In this document: piece by piece, positions 15,981-24,758 of the stretch
Numbering within the stretch: the stretch's first letter is position 1
Layout: every line of letters starts with the position of its first letter
Source: Aquimarina algiphila
Lineage (GTDB): Bacteria > Bacteroidota > Bacteroidia > Flavobacteriales > Flavobacteriaceae
Direction: 5' to 3'
Assembly (NCBI RefSeq): GCF_007489275.1
Contig: NZ_VLNR01000009.1
Coordinates: forward strand, 54,077-118,076
DNA: 64,000 nucleotides
Notes under the pieces: model-generated
The model's input: only the letters and a program-made list of their open reading frames with translations
What the model was told of the DNA's origin: nothing
Databases searched by the model: none
Position numbers and translations under genes: made by a program

Positions 15981-18266
15981 CTAAACCTCAACCGCCTTTG
16001 ACACTTGATTTTGTGATTGAGCATGCTCTAGTTTTTCCTGATTGTATAGTGATATAACAAACTGATTGGTATAACTATTACCTTGTTGTTGTACTACACC
16101 TTTTTGTCCATCAGGCCGACCTTCTTCGGCAAAGAAAAACTCTTCAAGAATACATCCTTTCTTATTTTTAATAGCATCTAACCACATACGCACAGAATTA
16201 CTATTCTCTAGGTTAATTAATAACGTATTATCACCATCAATAAGCTGAACTAATGCAGGCATGTTGTGTTTTTCTCTCCAACCCTGTATAACTTTAATGT
16301 TGCCTTTGTCTATATGTTCCTTTAGAAAAGGAAGGTCTGCTGTAATAATTTTCCATCTGGCTTTTGCCAATATAAAATCCTTATATACTACCCTGGGTAG
16401 AAAAGCGTGTTTATCTAATGCCTCCCCCCAATAAAACCCTAAACCAGATCGTCCTCCCTGTTTCTGTACATCGCATAAAAAATGATATACAGGTAATGCA
16501 TTAGCACTATAATTATGAGCATTGGTCAATCGTGGTATAATTTCTTTATTAAGCGTCTTAGATCGTAAAATAATACGACCATATCGAACAGATATCATCA
16601 GATCAGATATATCAAGCTGTTGCTCCTTGGGTACATTAGATTTTCCTAAATACGGAATTTCATATTCTCGAATCGTAGCTCTACGAATCACATTACCGGT
16701 TCTGGACTCTGGCAAATGAACTACCTCTGCCAGAATTTGATTGGGATACATTTCTTGCTCTACTGCTGCAATATGCTGAACATGATCAAGAATACTATCA
16801 TTACCTGTCGAAAATCGACCCAAAAGATTAGCTCCAGAAGACCCTCCTACAGAGGAAAACATCATTTTTTCTTCTCCATCAACATTTGCAATCTGTACTA
16901 TAGATGACATAGTATCAGGTAAATCATTCCAATCAAGCTCCAGGTGTTCTACATCTTTATCTTCAAAGTGTAATGTATATTTATTTTCTTTATGAATATG
17001 CTGCAATTTTTGATTTAGGATTTCCTGAATAGGACTCCATGATATTTCCTGACGAGATACAGGTTTTAAAGGAATATACAAATCATCCAAAAAAGAAGTA
17101 GAATCTCCAGCATTTTGGTTTTGCAGATAGCCAATCCCTACTTCGGTATCTAATGCAGTAGCCAAAGGGATTTCCTGGGTTTCATATCGTTTTGTAAATG
17201 CATCTTTAAATCGCTGTAAATGGGTTTCTGAAGGAGCAGTACTTATTTTATTTAAAAGTGTTAAAGCCCTTTTAAATTTATACCCCCATCGCTTATCCAG
17301 TTGATTAAATTGTATCTTGGTATACATATCAGTCTGAAATAGATATTTCAGTTCAAAAGAGGTCTCTAGTTGTGATACCCGTTCACTTAACTGTAAATAG
17401 TCTTCTGCTGTATTACCCAATTTTTGATCTACTTGGTCCAAGAACACCTGATAATGTTTGATCTCTTTTAAGATAGATTCTGTACCGTCTAATGCCTTAA
17501 GACACTTTTCTAACTGCATTAAAAAATCCTCCCCAGTTACAGAAGGTTCTATTTCACTTACCAGAATCTGATTTTCAATTAGCTCACCTATAAATTCTTC
17601 TGCCTCTTCATAAGTAATCTCATCATCAACCAATAAATTAGCTAACTCTTTAATCTTTTTACCTGATCTGGTACTTTCAATTATTGTTTGTAAATATTCT
17701 GCATAGGCTACAGCTTCAATAGAATGTTCTCGCCTATTGTGTTGATTGTACTTATATTCTATGTATCGGTATTGATCTCCAATTTTATAGAGACTATTAT
17801 TTGCATACCATAATAGCTGTTTTTTTATAACTTCTTCTTTGGCTAGTTTCTGTGAAAAGGCCACCAAAAAATTCATATCAAAACGGGTTTGCCTTTGATG
17901 ATGTTTATAATCGGTCAATTCGATTTTATTAGCTTCTCCAAACTCTCCAATACTACATCCTGCAAATAACCCAAACGGAGTACAACGAGAACTCATTCTG
18001 GATATATACTTTAATAAAGAAGATTCTAGGCGCTTACTCTTTTTTGTATCCTTTAACTGACCAGACAACCATTTTTCTATTTCGGAAAATAGTTCTGGTG
18101 AGGCCAGAAAAATGGCTTCTCTTATACTATCATCTTTCCAAATATCTTTAAAACTGTCAATAGAGATCTCTTGATCTTTAGTGAGATGATGATAAAAGTT
18201 TAGTGATAAAAGTGGCGTCCTAAGACAAAATTTGTCAAAAAAGGTATATGGATTTTTTAGCTTCAC
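15981..18266 (-). CDS. Lantibiotic dehydratase, glutamylation domain (LanB N-terminal part)
   Basis: 761 residues against about 1000 for a one-piece LanB. The N-terminal FDKFCLRTPLLSLNFY and SSLLKYISRMSSRCTPFGLFAGC are characteristic of Lant_dehydr_N, the domain that glutamylates Ser/Thr of the precursor using Glu-tRNA(Glu). The C-terminal elimination domain is in the next gene. It heads an operon lanB(N)-lanB(C)-AraC 3. No LanC cyclase is present nearby. Confidence 0.9.
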   Translation of the reverse strand: MKLKNPYTFFDKFCLRTPLLSLNFYHHLTKDQEISIDSFKDIWKDDSIREAIFLASPELFSEIEKWLSGQLKDTKKSKRLESSLLKYISRMSSRCTPFGLFAGCSIGEFGEANKIELTDYKHHQRQTRFDMNFLVAFSQKLAKEEVIKKQLLWYANNSLYKIGDQYRYIEYKYNQHNRREHSIEAVAYAEYLQTIIESTRSGKKIKELANLLVDDEITYEEAEEFIGELIENQILVSEIEPSVTGEDFLMQLEKCLKALDGTESILKEIKHYQVFLDQVDQKLGNTAEDYLQLSERVSQLETSFELKYLFQTDMYTKIQFNQLDKRWGYKFKRALTLLNKISTAPSETHLQRFKDAFTKRYETQEIPLATALDTEVGIGYLQNQNAGDSTSFLDDLYIPLKPVSRQEISWSPIQEILNQKLQHIHKENKYTLHFEDKDVEHLELDWNDLPDTMSSIVQIANVDGEEKMMFSSVGGSSGANLLGRFSTGNDSILDHVQHIAAVEQEMYPNQILAEVVHLPESRTGNVIRRATIREYEIPYLGKSNVPKEQQLDISDLMISVRYGRIILRSKTLNKEIIPRLTNAHNYSANALPVYHFLCDVQKQGGRSGLGFYWGEALDKHAFLPRVVYKDFILAKARWKIITADLPFLKEHIDKGNIKVIQGWREKHNMPALVQLIDGDNTLLINLENSNSVRMWLDAIKNKKGCILEEFFFAEEGRPDGQKGVVQQQGNSYTNQFVISLYNQEKLEHAQSQNQVSKAVEV

Positions 18267-18690
18267 AAGGTTCTAAGTCTTATTCTATAGTTAATTAATA
18301 GGTTATAAATATACTACTTTCTGTTTTAAGGTTTTTTTTAAGAGACCGTAACAAAAATTACTGATAATCAATTATTTACCTCCAAAAACTCGAAGTCTGA
18401 ATTCTGTGAATTGCGGGCTTGTTTTCATGAATCACGACCGGCTTCACTTGTTTTCAGGCTTTTATCAAGGGTATATTTGATCAAATCAAAAATTATGACA
18501 CACGCACTCATTAACTTCATTACAGCACTCATCAGATTCTTAATGGATCATTTAATCTCGATATCCTCATTTATTTTTTAATCGCTAAAAAAATCGTCAC
18601 ATGAAATGAGTCATAACCATTAAGTTGATCTCAACCAAAATGATTGTTGATGAATTCTATCTGACCGCTAAAACAATAAAATATAAACAG
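18267..18690. other. Divergent control region between lanB and hlyD
   Basis: It contains motif copy c (18414-18441). A near -7 box for lanB (TATATTTA on the minus strand, about 18307-18314) is present. A 28-codon ATG frame at 18495-18581 encodes a hydrophobic peptide without a double-glycine leader and was not called. Confidence 0.5.
18414..18441. promoter_or_regulatory. Candidate AraC-type operator, copy c
   Basis: CGGGCTTGTTTTCATGAATC followed by ACGACCGG. It shares TGTTTTC-nn-GAATCAC with copy a. A partial second TTGTTTTCAGGC follows at about 18448. It lies between the divergent lanB and hlyD genes. Confidence 0.5.
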
Positions 18691-19866
18691 ATGAAACAGT
18701 TATTTCCAAAAGAAATCATTGACAATACCATCGAGGTGCATCAATTCGAACATAGTAAAAAAAGCAAAACGATATATACAACAATATTAATTGCTCTTAT
18801 CATCGCATTAGTACTTCTGCCTTTTATCAAAATTGATATTTACACAACTGCAAGAGGTATGCTAAAACCAAGTAAAGAACGAATTGCTATTACACCTTTG
18901 CAATCAGGAAAAGTAGTATTCGCCAATATGCTGGATAATCAAAAAGTAAAAAAGGGAGATACACTACTGATGACCAATACTTCTGTTATTAATGGAAAAA
19001 TAGAGCGTTCTACTACACAGTTAATAGAAACTGAGCAGTTTATTAAAGATTGCGAATATCTTGTGAATACAACAACACCAAAATTTACTAGAATTCAATC
19101 TGCCCGTTATCAAAAAGAATACTTGTATTTCACACAAAAATTACGTGAACTACAAACCCGATTCGAAAAAACAAAAATTGATTACTTGCGTAATCAAAAA
19201 TTATATGAAAAAGGAGTAGTTGCCAAAGTTGAGTATGAAAACAGTGCTTTTGAGCATCAATTAGCTACTAGTAGTTTACAACAATATCGAAAACAACAAA
19301 AAAACACCTGGCAAGCTTCACTAACAGAATATCAGGGTTCTATCAGAGAATTAAAAAGTGGATTATCTCAATTAGAGCAGAACCAAAAAGATCTTGTCAT
19401 TACTGCTCCTATAGATGGGATTCTTAAGAATGTAATGGGACTTGAACCTGGAAGTTTTATTGCAGGTGGTCTTACTATAGCCGAAATATCTCCAGACACC
19501 AAGCTTATTGCAGAATGCTACCTCTCGCCATCTGACATTGGTTTGATCAGTAAGGATAAGGCTGTCAATTTTCAAATCGATGCTTTTAACTATAATCAAT
19601 GGGGACTGGCCTCGGGTAAAATACAGGATATTAGTAAAGATGTAGACATTCTTAATGAGCAACCTGTTTTTAAGGTACGTTGTAAAATCGATCAAGGCCA
19701 TCTCAAATTGAAAAATGGTTTTAAAGGAAGTTTCAACAAAGGGATGACATTAAGTGCAAGATTTAAACTTACAGAACGCACTTTATTTGAATTACTATAT
19801 GACAAAGTAGATGATTGGCTCAATCCTTCAAGCCCAACAATCGCTGAAGTGAAAAGTGAAGAGTGA
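18691..19866 (+). CDS. HlyD-family periplasmic adaptor of the peptide exporter
   Basis: 391 residues from ATG 18691; the frame is open from a TTG at 18625 but that start is less likely. A TM helix (IYTTILIALIIALVLLPFI) is followed by a biotinyl-lipoyl half (GMLKPSKERIAITPLQSGKV), a long coiled coil (about 95-225), the second lipoyl half (DLVITAPIDGILKN) and a beta-barrel. It would link the C39 ABC exporter downstream to an outer-membrane channel, not seen here. Separated from the exporter by 383 nt. Confidence 0.88.
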   Translation: MKQLFPKEIIDNTIEVHQFEHSKKSKTIYTTILIALIIALVLLPFIKIDIYTTARGMLKPSKERIAITPLQSGKVVFANMLDNQKVKKGDTLLMTNTSVINGKIERSTTQLIETEQFIKDCEYLVNTTTPKFTRIQSARYQKEYLYFTQKLRELQTRFEKTKIDYLRNQKLYEKGVVAKVEYENSAFEHQLATSSLQQYRKQQKNTWQASLTEYQGSIRELKSGLSQLEQNQKDLVITAPIDGILKNVMGLEPGSFIAGGLTIAEISPDTKLIAECYLSPSDIGLISKDKAVNFQIDAFNYNQWGLASGKIQDISKDVDILNEQPVFKVRCKIDQGHLKLKNGFKGSFNKGMTLSARFKLTERTLFELLYDKVDDWLNPSSPTIAEVKSEE

Positions 19867-20249
19867 AAAAAGGAGTCAGAAGTTGAATGACAAATGTAAA
19901 ATGTAAAACCGAAAAAATTAAAATGTAAAAGTGAAAAGGGCCTGATGCTGGAAGACGGAAGTCAGAAGTTAAAAAAGCATCGGACACCAGGCCTATTGCT
20001 TCAGACATCAGATAAAAAATGTAAAGTGAAAAGTATAAAAAAGAGTACAAAGTAGAGAGTACAGAGTGAAAAGTAAAAAAGAAGTCAGAAGTATGAAAAC
20101 AGAAGTTATAGAATAGAAAAGGGTCAGATGTCAGAGATAAAAAAACATCCGACATCCGACTTCATACTTCTCACAACTATTAAAACTTAGATTCTTAGCG
20201 TCTTTGAATCTCTGCGTCTCTGAAACTTTACAACTTAAAAACAAAAACC
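19867..20249 (+). repeat. Purine-rich degenerate repeat tract
   Basis: 383 nt strongly biased to A and G on the plus strand, built from loosely repeated AAGTGAAAAGT, GTCAGAAGT and GACATCAGA words, ending in CTTAGCGTCTTTGAATC and TCTGCGTCTCTGAAAC. The last words resemble short intergenic repeats found across Bacteroidota. No gene is supported, although it lies between two genes that should work together. Confidence 0.7.
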
Positions 20250-22433
20250 ATGGGGAACATAAAAATAAAACAACACGATATTACAGATTGCGGTGCTACC
20301 TGCCTGGCATCGATCTCTGCACATTATAAATTACAACTGCCAATTGCTCGTATTAGACAATTTGCAAGTACTGATAAAAAAGGGACTAACGTATTAGGAT
20401 TAATTGAGGCTGCAGATAAGCTCGGATTTGAAGCCAAAGGCGTACGAGGTGATTTAGAAAGTCTATTTAAAATCCCTAAACCCGCTATCGCCCATGTGAT
20501 CGTTAATGAAAAACTACATCACTATGTAGTGATTTATGAGGTAACCAAAGAATACATTAAAATTATGGATCCAGGAGATGGCAGGTTTCATAAAAAGACT
20601 CATGAAGAATTCGCAAAAGAATGGACCGGAGTCTTGGTATTATTATTACCCAAAGAAGATTTTGTGGCTGGTAATGAAAAAGTATCTGTTTTTAAACGCT
20701 TTTGGTTTTTACTCAAACCTCACAAAGGAGTACTTATACAGGCTTTTGTAGGAGCTATTATCTATACATTACTTGGATTTTCGACTTCCATCTATATCCA
20801 AAAACTCACTGATCATGTGTTTATGGGTACAAGTACCAAATTGCTTAACCTATTGGGTATTACAATGATTGTGTTATTAATTCTGCAATTAATTGTTGGA
20901 GCATACAAAGATGTTTTTCTAATCAAGACAGGTCAGCAAATTGATTCACGCCTGATTCTGGGGTACTACAAACATTTATTAAAACTCCCTCAACAATTCT
21001 TTGATACGATGAGAGTGGGAGAAATTATATCCAGAATTAATGACGCTGTAAAAATTAGAGCTTTCATTAATGGAGTAGCCTTAAATCTAACCGTTAATAT
21101 ACTGATTCTTATTTTTTCCTTTGGTCTGATGTTTACCTATTATTGGAAACTAGCCCTAATTATGTTAGCCATTATCCCAGTATACGCTATTATATACATC
21201 ATCACAAATAAGCTAAATAAGCGCACTGAACGGGGTATCATGGAAAAATCTGCCGATTTAGAGAGTCAACTGGTAGAATCTTTAAATTCTGTAGGAACAA
21301 TCAAGAGATTTGGTCTTGAAGATTTTGCCAATATTAAAACCGAAACACGTTTTATAGGATTGCTGAAAACAGGATATAAATCTGCCTTAAACACTGTGTT
21401 TTCGGCTTCGAGTACGGGAACAATAGCACAATTGTTTACCATTATTTTATTATGGAGTGGTTCATATTTTGTTATCGAAAAAGAAATTACAGCTGGAGAA
21501 CTCATGGCATTTTATGCTATTATTGGATATTTCACCAGTCCGGTTGCTGGGTTAATTAGTGCTAACAAACAAATTCAGAATGCACTCATCGCAGCTGATC
21601 GTTTGTTTGAGATTATGGATCTGGAGCGTGAAGAAGATGCACAAAAAATAACCTTCACAAAACAGAATATCGGAGACATCAATTTTACTCATGTTGGATT
21701 TAGATATGGATCCAGAGTAGAGGTTTTTAAAGATTTTAGCCTTAACATTCCGAAGGGAAAAATCACCGCAATCATAGGAGAAAGTGGTTCTGGAAAATCT
21801 ACTTTAATGTCTTTACTACAAAACATTTACCCAATCCAAAAAGGACAAATATCTATTGGGGATCAGGATCTTAAACATATTGAAAATAGCAGTTTAAGAG
21901 ATGTAGTAAGTGTAGTGCCACAAAAGATAGATCTTTTTGCAGGTAATGTTATCGAAAATATTGCTGTAGGAGAATTTGCACCTGATATGGAAAGGGTTAT
22001 GGAGGTTTGCAAAACCATCGGTATTTTAGAATTTATAGAAAATCTACCTAATAGTTTTGCCACCTATCTTGGGGAGAATGGTGCCACCTTATCAGGAGGA
22101 CAAAAACAACGTATTGCTATTGCCAGAGCCTTATACAAAAATCCAGAAATTCTAGTATTAGACGAAGCAACATCTTCACTAGATAGCGTATCAGAAAACT
22201 ACATTCAACGAGCTGTACAAAATCTACGAGATCAAGATAAAACTATCATCATTATCGCTCATAGATTGAGTACCGTAGTCAATGCCGACAAAATAGTGGT
22301 CTTAGAAAAAGGGGAAGTGGTCGAAGAAGGAAACCATAAAGTATTATATGCTCAAAAGGAAAAGTACTATGAGCTATGGCAAAAACAAATGCCTAAACTA
22401 GACAATATATCAACAATAAATGCTGTCGCATAA
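20250..22433 (+). CDS. C39 peptidase-containing ABC exporter (PCAT) for double-glycine peptides
   Basis: 727 residues. The C39 peptidase domain (1 to about 135) shows Gln8 and catalytic Cys14 in QHDITDCGATC, with the His at KLHHYVVIYEV and Asp at MDPGDG. Six TM helices follow (about 160-440), then the ABC domain with Walker A GESGSGKST (about 510-518), LSGGQ and Walker B ILVLDEATS. PCATs cut after Gly-Gly and export the core peptide. The likely substrates are the double-glycine peptides at 23.0-26.2 kb and possibly both lanthipeptide precursors. Confidence 0.95.
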   Translation: MGNIKIKQHDITDCGATCLASISAHYKLQLPIARIRQFASTDKKGTNVLGLIEAADKLGFEAKGVRGDLESLFKIPKPAIAHVIVNEKLHHYVVIYEVTKEYIKIMDPGDGRFHKKTHEEFAKEWTGVLVLLLPKEDFVAGNEKVSVFKRFWFLLKPHKGVLIQAFVGAIIYTLLGFSTSIYIQKLTDHVFMGTSTKLLNLLGITMIVLLILQLIVGAYKDVFLIKTGQQIDSRLILGYYKHLLKLPQQFFDTMRVGEIISRINDAVKIRAFINGVALNLTVNILILIFSFGLMFTYYWKLALIMLAIIPVYAIIYIITNKLNKRTERGIMEKSADLESQLVESLNSVGTIKRFGLEDFANIKTETRFIGLLKTGYKSALNTVFSASSTGTIAQLFTIILLWSGSYFVIEKEITAGELMAFYAIIGYFTSPVAGLISANKQIQNALIAADRLFEIMDLEREEDAQKITFTKQNIGDINFTHVGFRYGSRVEVFKDFSLNIPKGKITAIIGESGSGKSTLMSLLQNIYPIQKGQISIGDQDLKHIENSSLRDVVSVVPQKIDLFAGNVIENIAVGEFAPDMERVMEVCKTIGILEFIENLPNSFATYLGENGATLSGGQKQRIAIARALYKNPEILVLDEATSSLDSVSENYIQRAVQNLRDQDKTIIIIAHRLSTVVNADKIVVLEKGEVVEEGNHKVLYAQKEKYYELWQKQMPKLDNISTINAVA

Positions 22434-22541
22434 TTAAAAGTTAAGATATGATGGATTAAGCATAAGAGAACCTATTCGATTCATTATGCATACCATCTGA
22501 AAAAATCACTCGAATATCATTTATTAAAAAACATTACAATT

Positions 22542-22856
22542 ATGACTACAATCCTTAAACAAATAGAGCTTATTGAAAGAATCGATCAACTTATTAGAAT
22601 GGAAGCCACAGGAACAGCAATAGATTTGGCAAACAGATTAGGTGTATCTAGAGCTACCTTATATAGAATCATAGAAATGATGAAGGAATTGAACGCTCCT
22701 ATAGAATATGACTTTACCGTACAAAGCTTTGTGTATGCTGAAGCTGTAGGATTTAGATTTGGTTTTTATGTAAAAGACTTGCCATTTAATGAAATGAGAT
22801 CTGTGAGTGGAGGAAATTCTTTTCAAAAACTACATTTTTTAGCAACATTCTCATAA
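22542..22856 (+). CDS. Small HTH protein 2 of the peptide island
   Basis: 104 residues. Residues 1-85 are a clear paralogue of the protein at 10572: LIERIDQLI, LANRLGVSRATLYRIIEMMKELNAPIEYD and YAEAVGFRFGFY. The last 20 residues are unique. The stop codon lies inside the first copy of the CTCATAWRATGAG element, which could be its own target site (inference). It sits between the exporter and the peptide array. Confidence 0.75.
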   Translation: MTTILKQIELIERIDQLIRMEATGTAIDLANRLGVSRATLYRIIEMMKELNAPIEYDFTVQSFVYAEAVGFRFGFYVKDLPFNEMRSVSGGNSFQKLHFLATFS

Positions 22857-22890
22857 GATGAGACAACCTGATGCTATCATTGTTAAGTAA
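22850..22890 (+). promoter_or_regulatory. Palindromic element 1, before peptides A and B
   Basis: CTCATAAGATGAG (22850-22862, 5-bp arms) followed by ACAACCTGATGCTATCATTG. The same core and tail recur at 24709 and 25775, and in weaker form at 25118 and 25641. It lies 159 nt before peptide A. Confidence 0.7.
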
Positions 22891-22958
22891 AAAGTACAGT
22901 ATACTACTTTTTATAATAGTTGCAACAACATACTAATCTTGAAAGATGTTTTGACGAA
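22889..22958 (+). promoter_or_regulatory. Hairpin and conserved promoter block before peptide A
   Basis: AAAAAGTA pairs with TACTTTTT (22889-22912). Then come GTTGCAACAA, ACATACTAA and TTTTGACGAAA, blocks that recur in the same order before peptide E (25189-25227). The spacing from TTG to TTTTG fits a loose -33/-7 promoter. Confidence 0.5.
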
Positions 22959-23008
22959 AACAAATTTCGAGTGTTTAAATTAATTACTAACATTTAAAAT
23001 TTCAGAAA

Positions 23009-23158
23009 ATGAAAAATTTAGAAAATTTTGGAGTACAAGAATTATCGGTTAAAGAACAACAAGCTACCGAAGGTGGATTCCTAGTTCTTCTAGGAATCGC
23101 AGCAGTATTTACAGTAGCATATTACTTAGGGTATAAAGCGTCTGGAGCTGATAAATAA
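23009..23158 (+). CDS. Double-glycine bacteriocin-like peptide A
   Basis: 49 residues, too short for routine calling. The leader MKNLENFGVQELSVKEQQAT ends in EGG at 21-23; the core (24-49) is a hydrophobic helix (FLVLLGIAAVFTVAYYLG) with a polar tail ending GADK. This matches class IIb-like double-glycine bacteriocins and is an evident substrate for the C39 exporter 0.6 kb upstream. Peptide B follows after 29 nt with an almost identical leader, suggesting a two-peptide system. Confidence 0.8.
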   Translation: MKNLENFGVQELSVKEQQATEGGFLVLLGIAAVFTVAYYLGYKASGADK

Positions 23159-23187
23159 AAACTTAAGAATCATTTAAAACATTTAAT

Positions 23188-23343
23188 ATGAAAAATTTAG
23201 AAAACTTTGGAGTACAAGAATTAACTATCAAGGAGCAAGAAACTACTGAAGGTGGTTTTTTACTAGCTGTATTTGCAGTGGTTGCAGTAGCTGGATTCCT
23301 ATGGGGATTGGGTCAAGGCTTAGATGATAAGGCTAATCAATAA
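23188..23343 (+). CDS. Double-glycine bacteriocin-like peptide B
   Basis: 51 residues. The first 12 residues (MKNLENFGVQEL) are identical to peptide A and the leader ends ETTEGG. The core is a hydrophobic helix (FLLAVFAVVAVAGFLWGLG) with a GxxxG-like GLGQG and a charged tail. Tandem placement and shared leader with divergent cores point to a duplication that gave a peptide pair. Confidence 0.8.
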   Translation: MKNLENFGVQELTIKEQETTEGGFLLAVFAVVAVAGFLWGLGQGLDDKANQ

Positions 23344-23353
23344 TCAATAACTT

Positions 23354-23391
23354 GAGTATCCTATTTCCATTAACCTGAAAATAGGGTACTC
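23354..23391 (+). terminator. Hairpin between peptide B and the HExGH protein
   Basis: GAGTATCCTATTTC pairs, with one mismatch and a bulge, with GAAAATAGGGTACTC. Only a short T run follows, so it may attenuate rather than end transcription into 23425. Confidence 0.5.
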
Positions 23392-23424
23392 CCCTTTAAA
23401 TAGAAAAAGTCTTTATTCAAAAAA

Positions 23425-24669
23425 ATGCTTTCCCAAATCAATAAAATTGTACTTACATGTCTGTTAATATATAATTTTACTTACGGACAAAAAGATTCTA
23501 TTCATACAACTGAGTCTTTAAAACTATACAACTTTACTATGATTGACGGTGAGAATTATCTCACCATGAGGCAAAATAATGAGAACTATCTATCTGGATA
23601 CAGAATATTATCACGTTTTGTAAACCAAAAGCCTTCTACAGCTGGTAAAATTTTACAGCTTGGGACATCCTTTTTAGGACTTCTAATCACTCATGAGGAA
23701 GGGCATAGATCTGTTTTGACACAACTAAATATCGGTGCTATTTCGCAACCATTTTCAATTTTTGAAGGAGCAGCATACGTCAAAGGCGTTACCGATATCA
23801 CCTTACAGAATCTTCGTGATACAGACTTACCCAATTATATACGACTACATACTGCTGGGCTAGAATCAGACTTCTCTATAATTACTAAGACTGAAAGTTT
23901 AATTGCTCTTGAGGAAGACAGTTTTGAAAATCTAAACATCGAGTATCATACTCATAAACTAGCATTAATAGGATATTATCTTACCACTTTAATCCCGAAG
24001 CTTTCTCCCAGCATAAAAGAAGAAAGTAATGAATTAGACAGAGACATTGTTGGGCATGATCTTTATGGCGCAGTAAGGCATCTACATAGACCTAATAGTG
24101 AATTCTATAGGTATACAGATCATGATGACTTAACCAAAGAGGAGAAGAAATTCATAAAAAAAGTAGGTTTCTTTTCTTTATTAAACCTATTAAATCCAAT
24201 ACTCATTGGAAAAAACAATTTTACACTTTCTAAAAATTCTAAATTCAATTTAGGATTAGGGTATACAATGGCTCCATATGGTGGTTTTATCGATGAGAAT
24301 TTTTGGTTGATTGTAAATAATAGATTAAAAATCCACTCCTATTTAAGACAGTCTCATAATAAAAATTCCTGGTTCTTGGCAGGAGGTTTTAAAATCATGA
24401 ATTATAAATTTTATGATGACAAGTTATGGGTATCAACAGGATTACATTTTTGGTCACAACCCACAAATCTATCGTTCACAACCAACAAAAGTGACTTTGG
24501 ATTTGCAACTGAGTTTAATACCGCCTATAAAATTTACTCTAACTCACAAAGAAAAATAAACTTAATGTCTAATGTTGGTTTAACCTATAAAACATTTGGT
24601 TTTATTCCAGAATATTCTACCCTTGAAAAAAAGATGCAATTTAACCTGGGGATATCTATTTTATGGTAA
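23425..24669 (+). CDS. Exported HExGH protein of unknown family in the bacteriocin locus
   Basis: 414 residues with a signal peptide (about 1-21). LLITHEEGHRSVL places HEEGH at about residues 90-94, matching the HExGH zinc motif of M50-like metallopeptidases. Further acidic or His positions (ESNELDRDIVGHD, about 207-219) could supply a third ligand. The last 150 residues alternate in a beta-barrel-like way and end in an aromatic-rich NLGISILW strand. I do not recognise the family. It follows peptides A and B by 81 nt; immunity, maturation or outer-membrane roles are possible. Confidence 0.6.
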   Translation: MLSQINKIVLTCLLIYNFTYGQKDSIHTTESLKLYNFTMIDGENYLTMRQNNENYLSGYRILSRFVNQKPSTAGKILQLGTSFLGLLITHEEGHRSVLTQLNIGAISQPFSIFEGAAYVKGVTDITLQNLRDTDLPNYIRLHTAGLESDFSIITKTESLIALEEDSFENLNIEYHTHKLALIGYYLTTLIPKLSPSIKEESNELDRDIVGHDLYGAVRHLHRPNSEFYRYTDHDDLTKEEKKFIKKVGFFSLLNLLNPILIGKNNFTLSKNSKFNLGLGYTMAPYGGFIDENFWLIVNNRLKIHSYLRQSHNKNSWFLAGGFKIMNYKFYDDKLWVSTGLHFWSQPTNLSFTTNKSDFGFATEFNTAYKIYSNSQRKINLMSNVGLTYKTFGFIPEYSTLEKKMQFNLGISILW

Positions 24670-24708
24670 AATGATCCGTAGGCTAAAATTGTTTCTCAAT
24701 TCTTCATT

Positions 24709-24752
24709 CTCATAAAATGAGACAACTTGATAGTAGTATTGCACTATAAAAA
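24709..24752 (+). promoter_or_regulatory. Palindromic element 2, before the two-TM protein
   Basis: CTCATAAAATGAG (24709-24721) then ACAACTTGATAGTAGTATTG and an ACTATAAA end. The start codon of the next gene lies 50 nt from the palindrome. Confidence 0.7.
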
Positions 24753-24758
24753 AACACA

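Noticed and set aside
18495..18581. 28-codon hydrophobic peptide between lanB and hlyD
   Set aside because: No double-glycine leader and no clear upstream signal; could be chance in AT-rich DNA.
8198..22433. LanC cyclase or a separate LanP/LanT
   Set aside because: Looked for among all sizeable genes of the island; no LanC-like protein found, and the C39 exporter already covers protease and transport roles.
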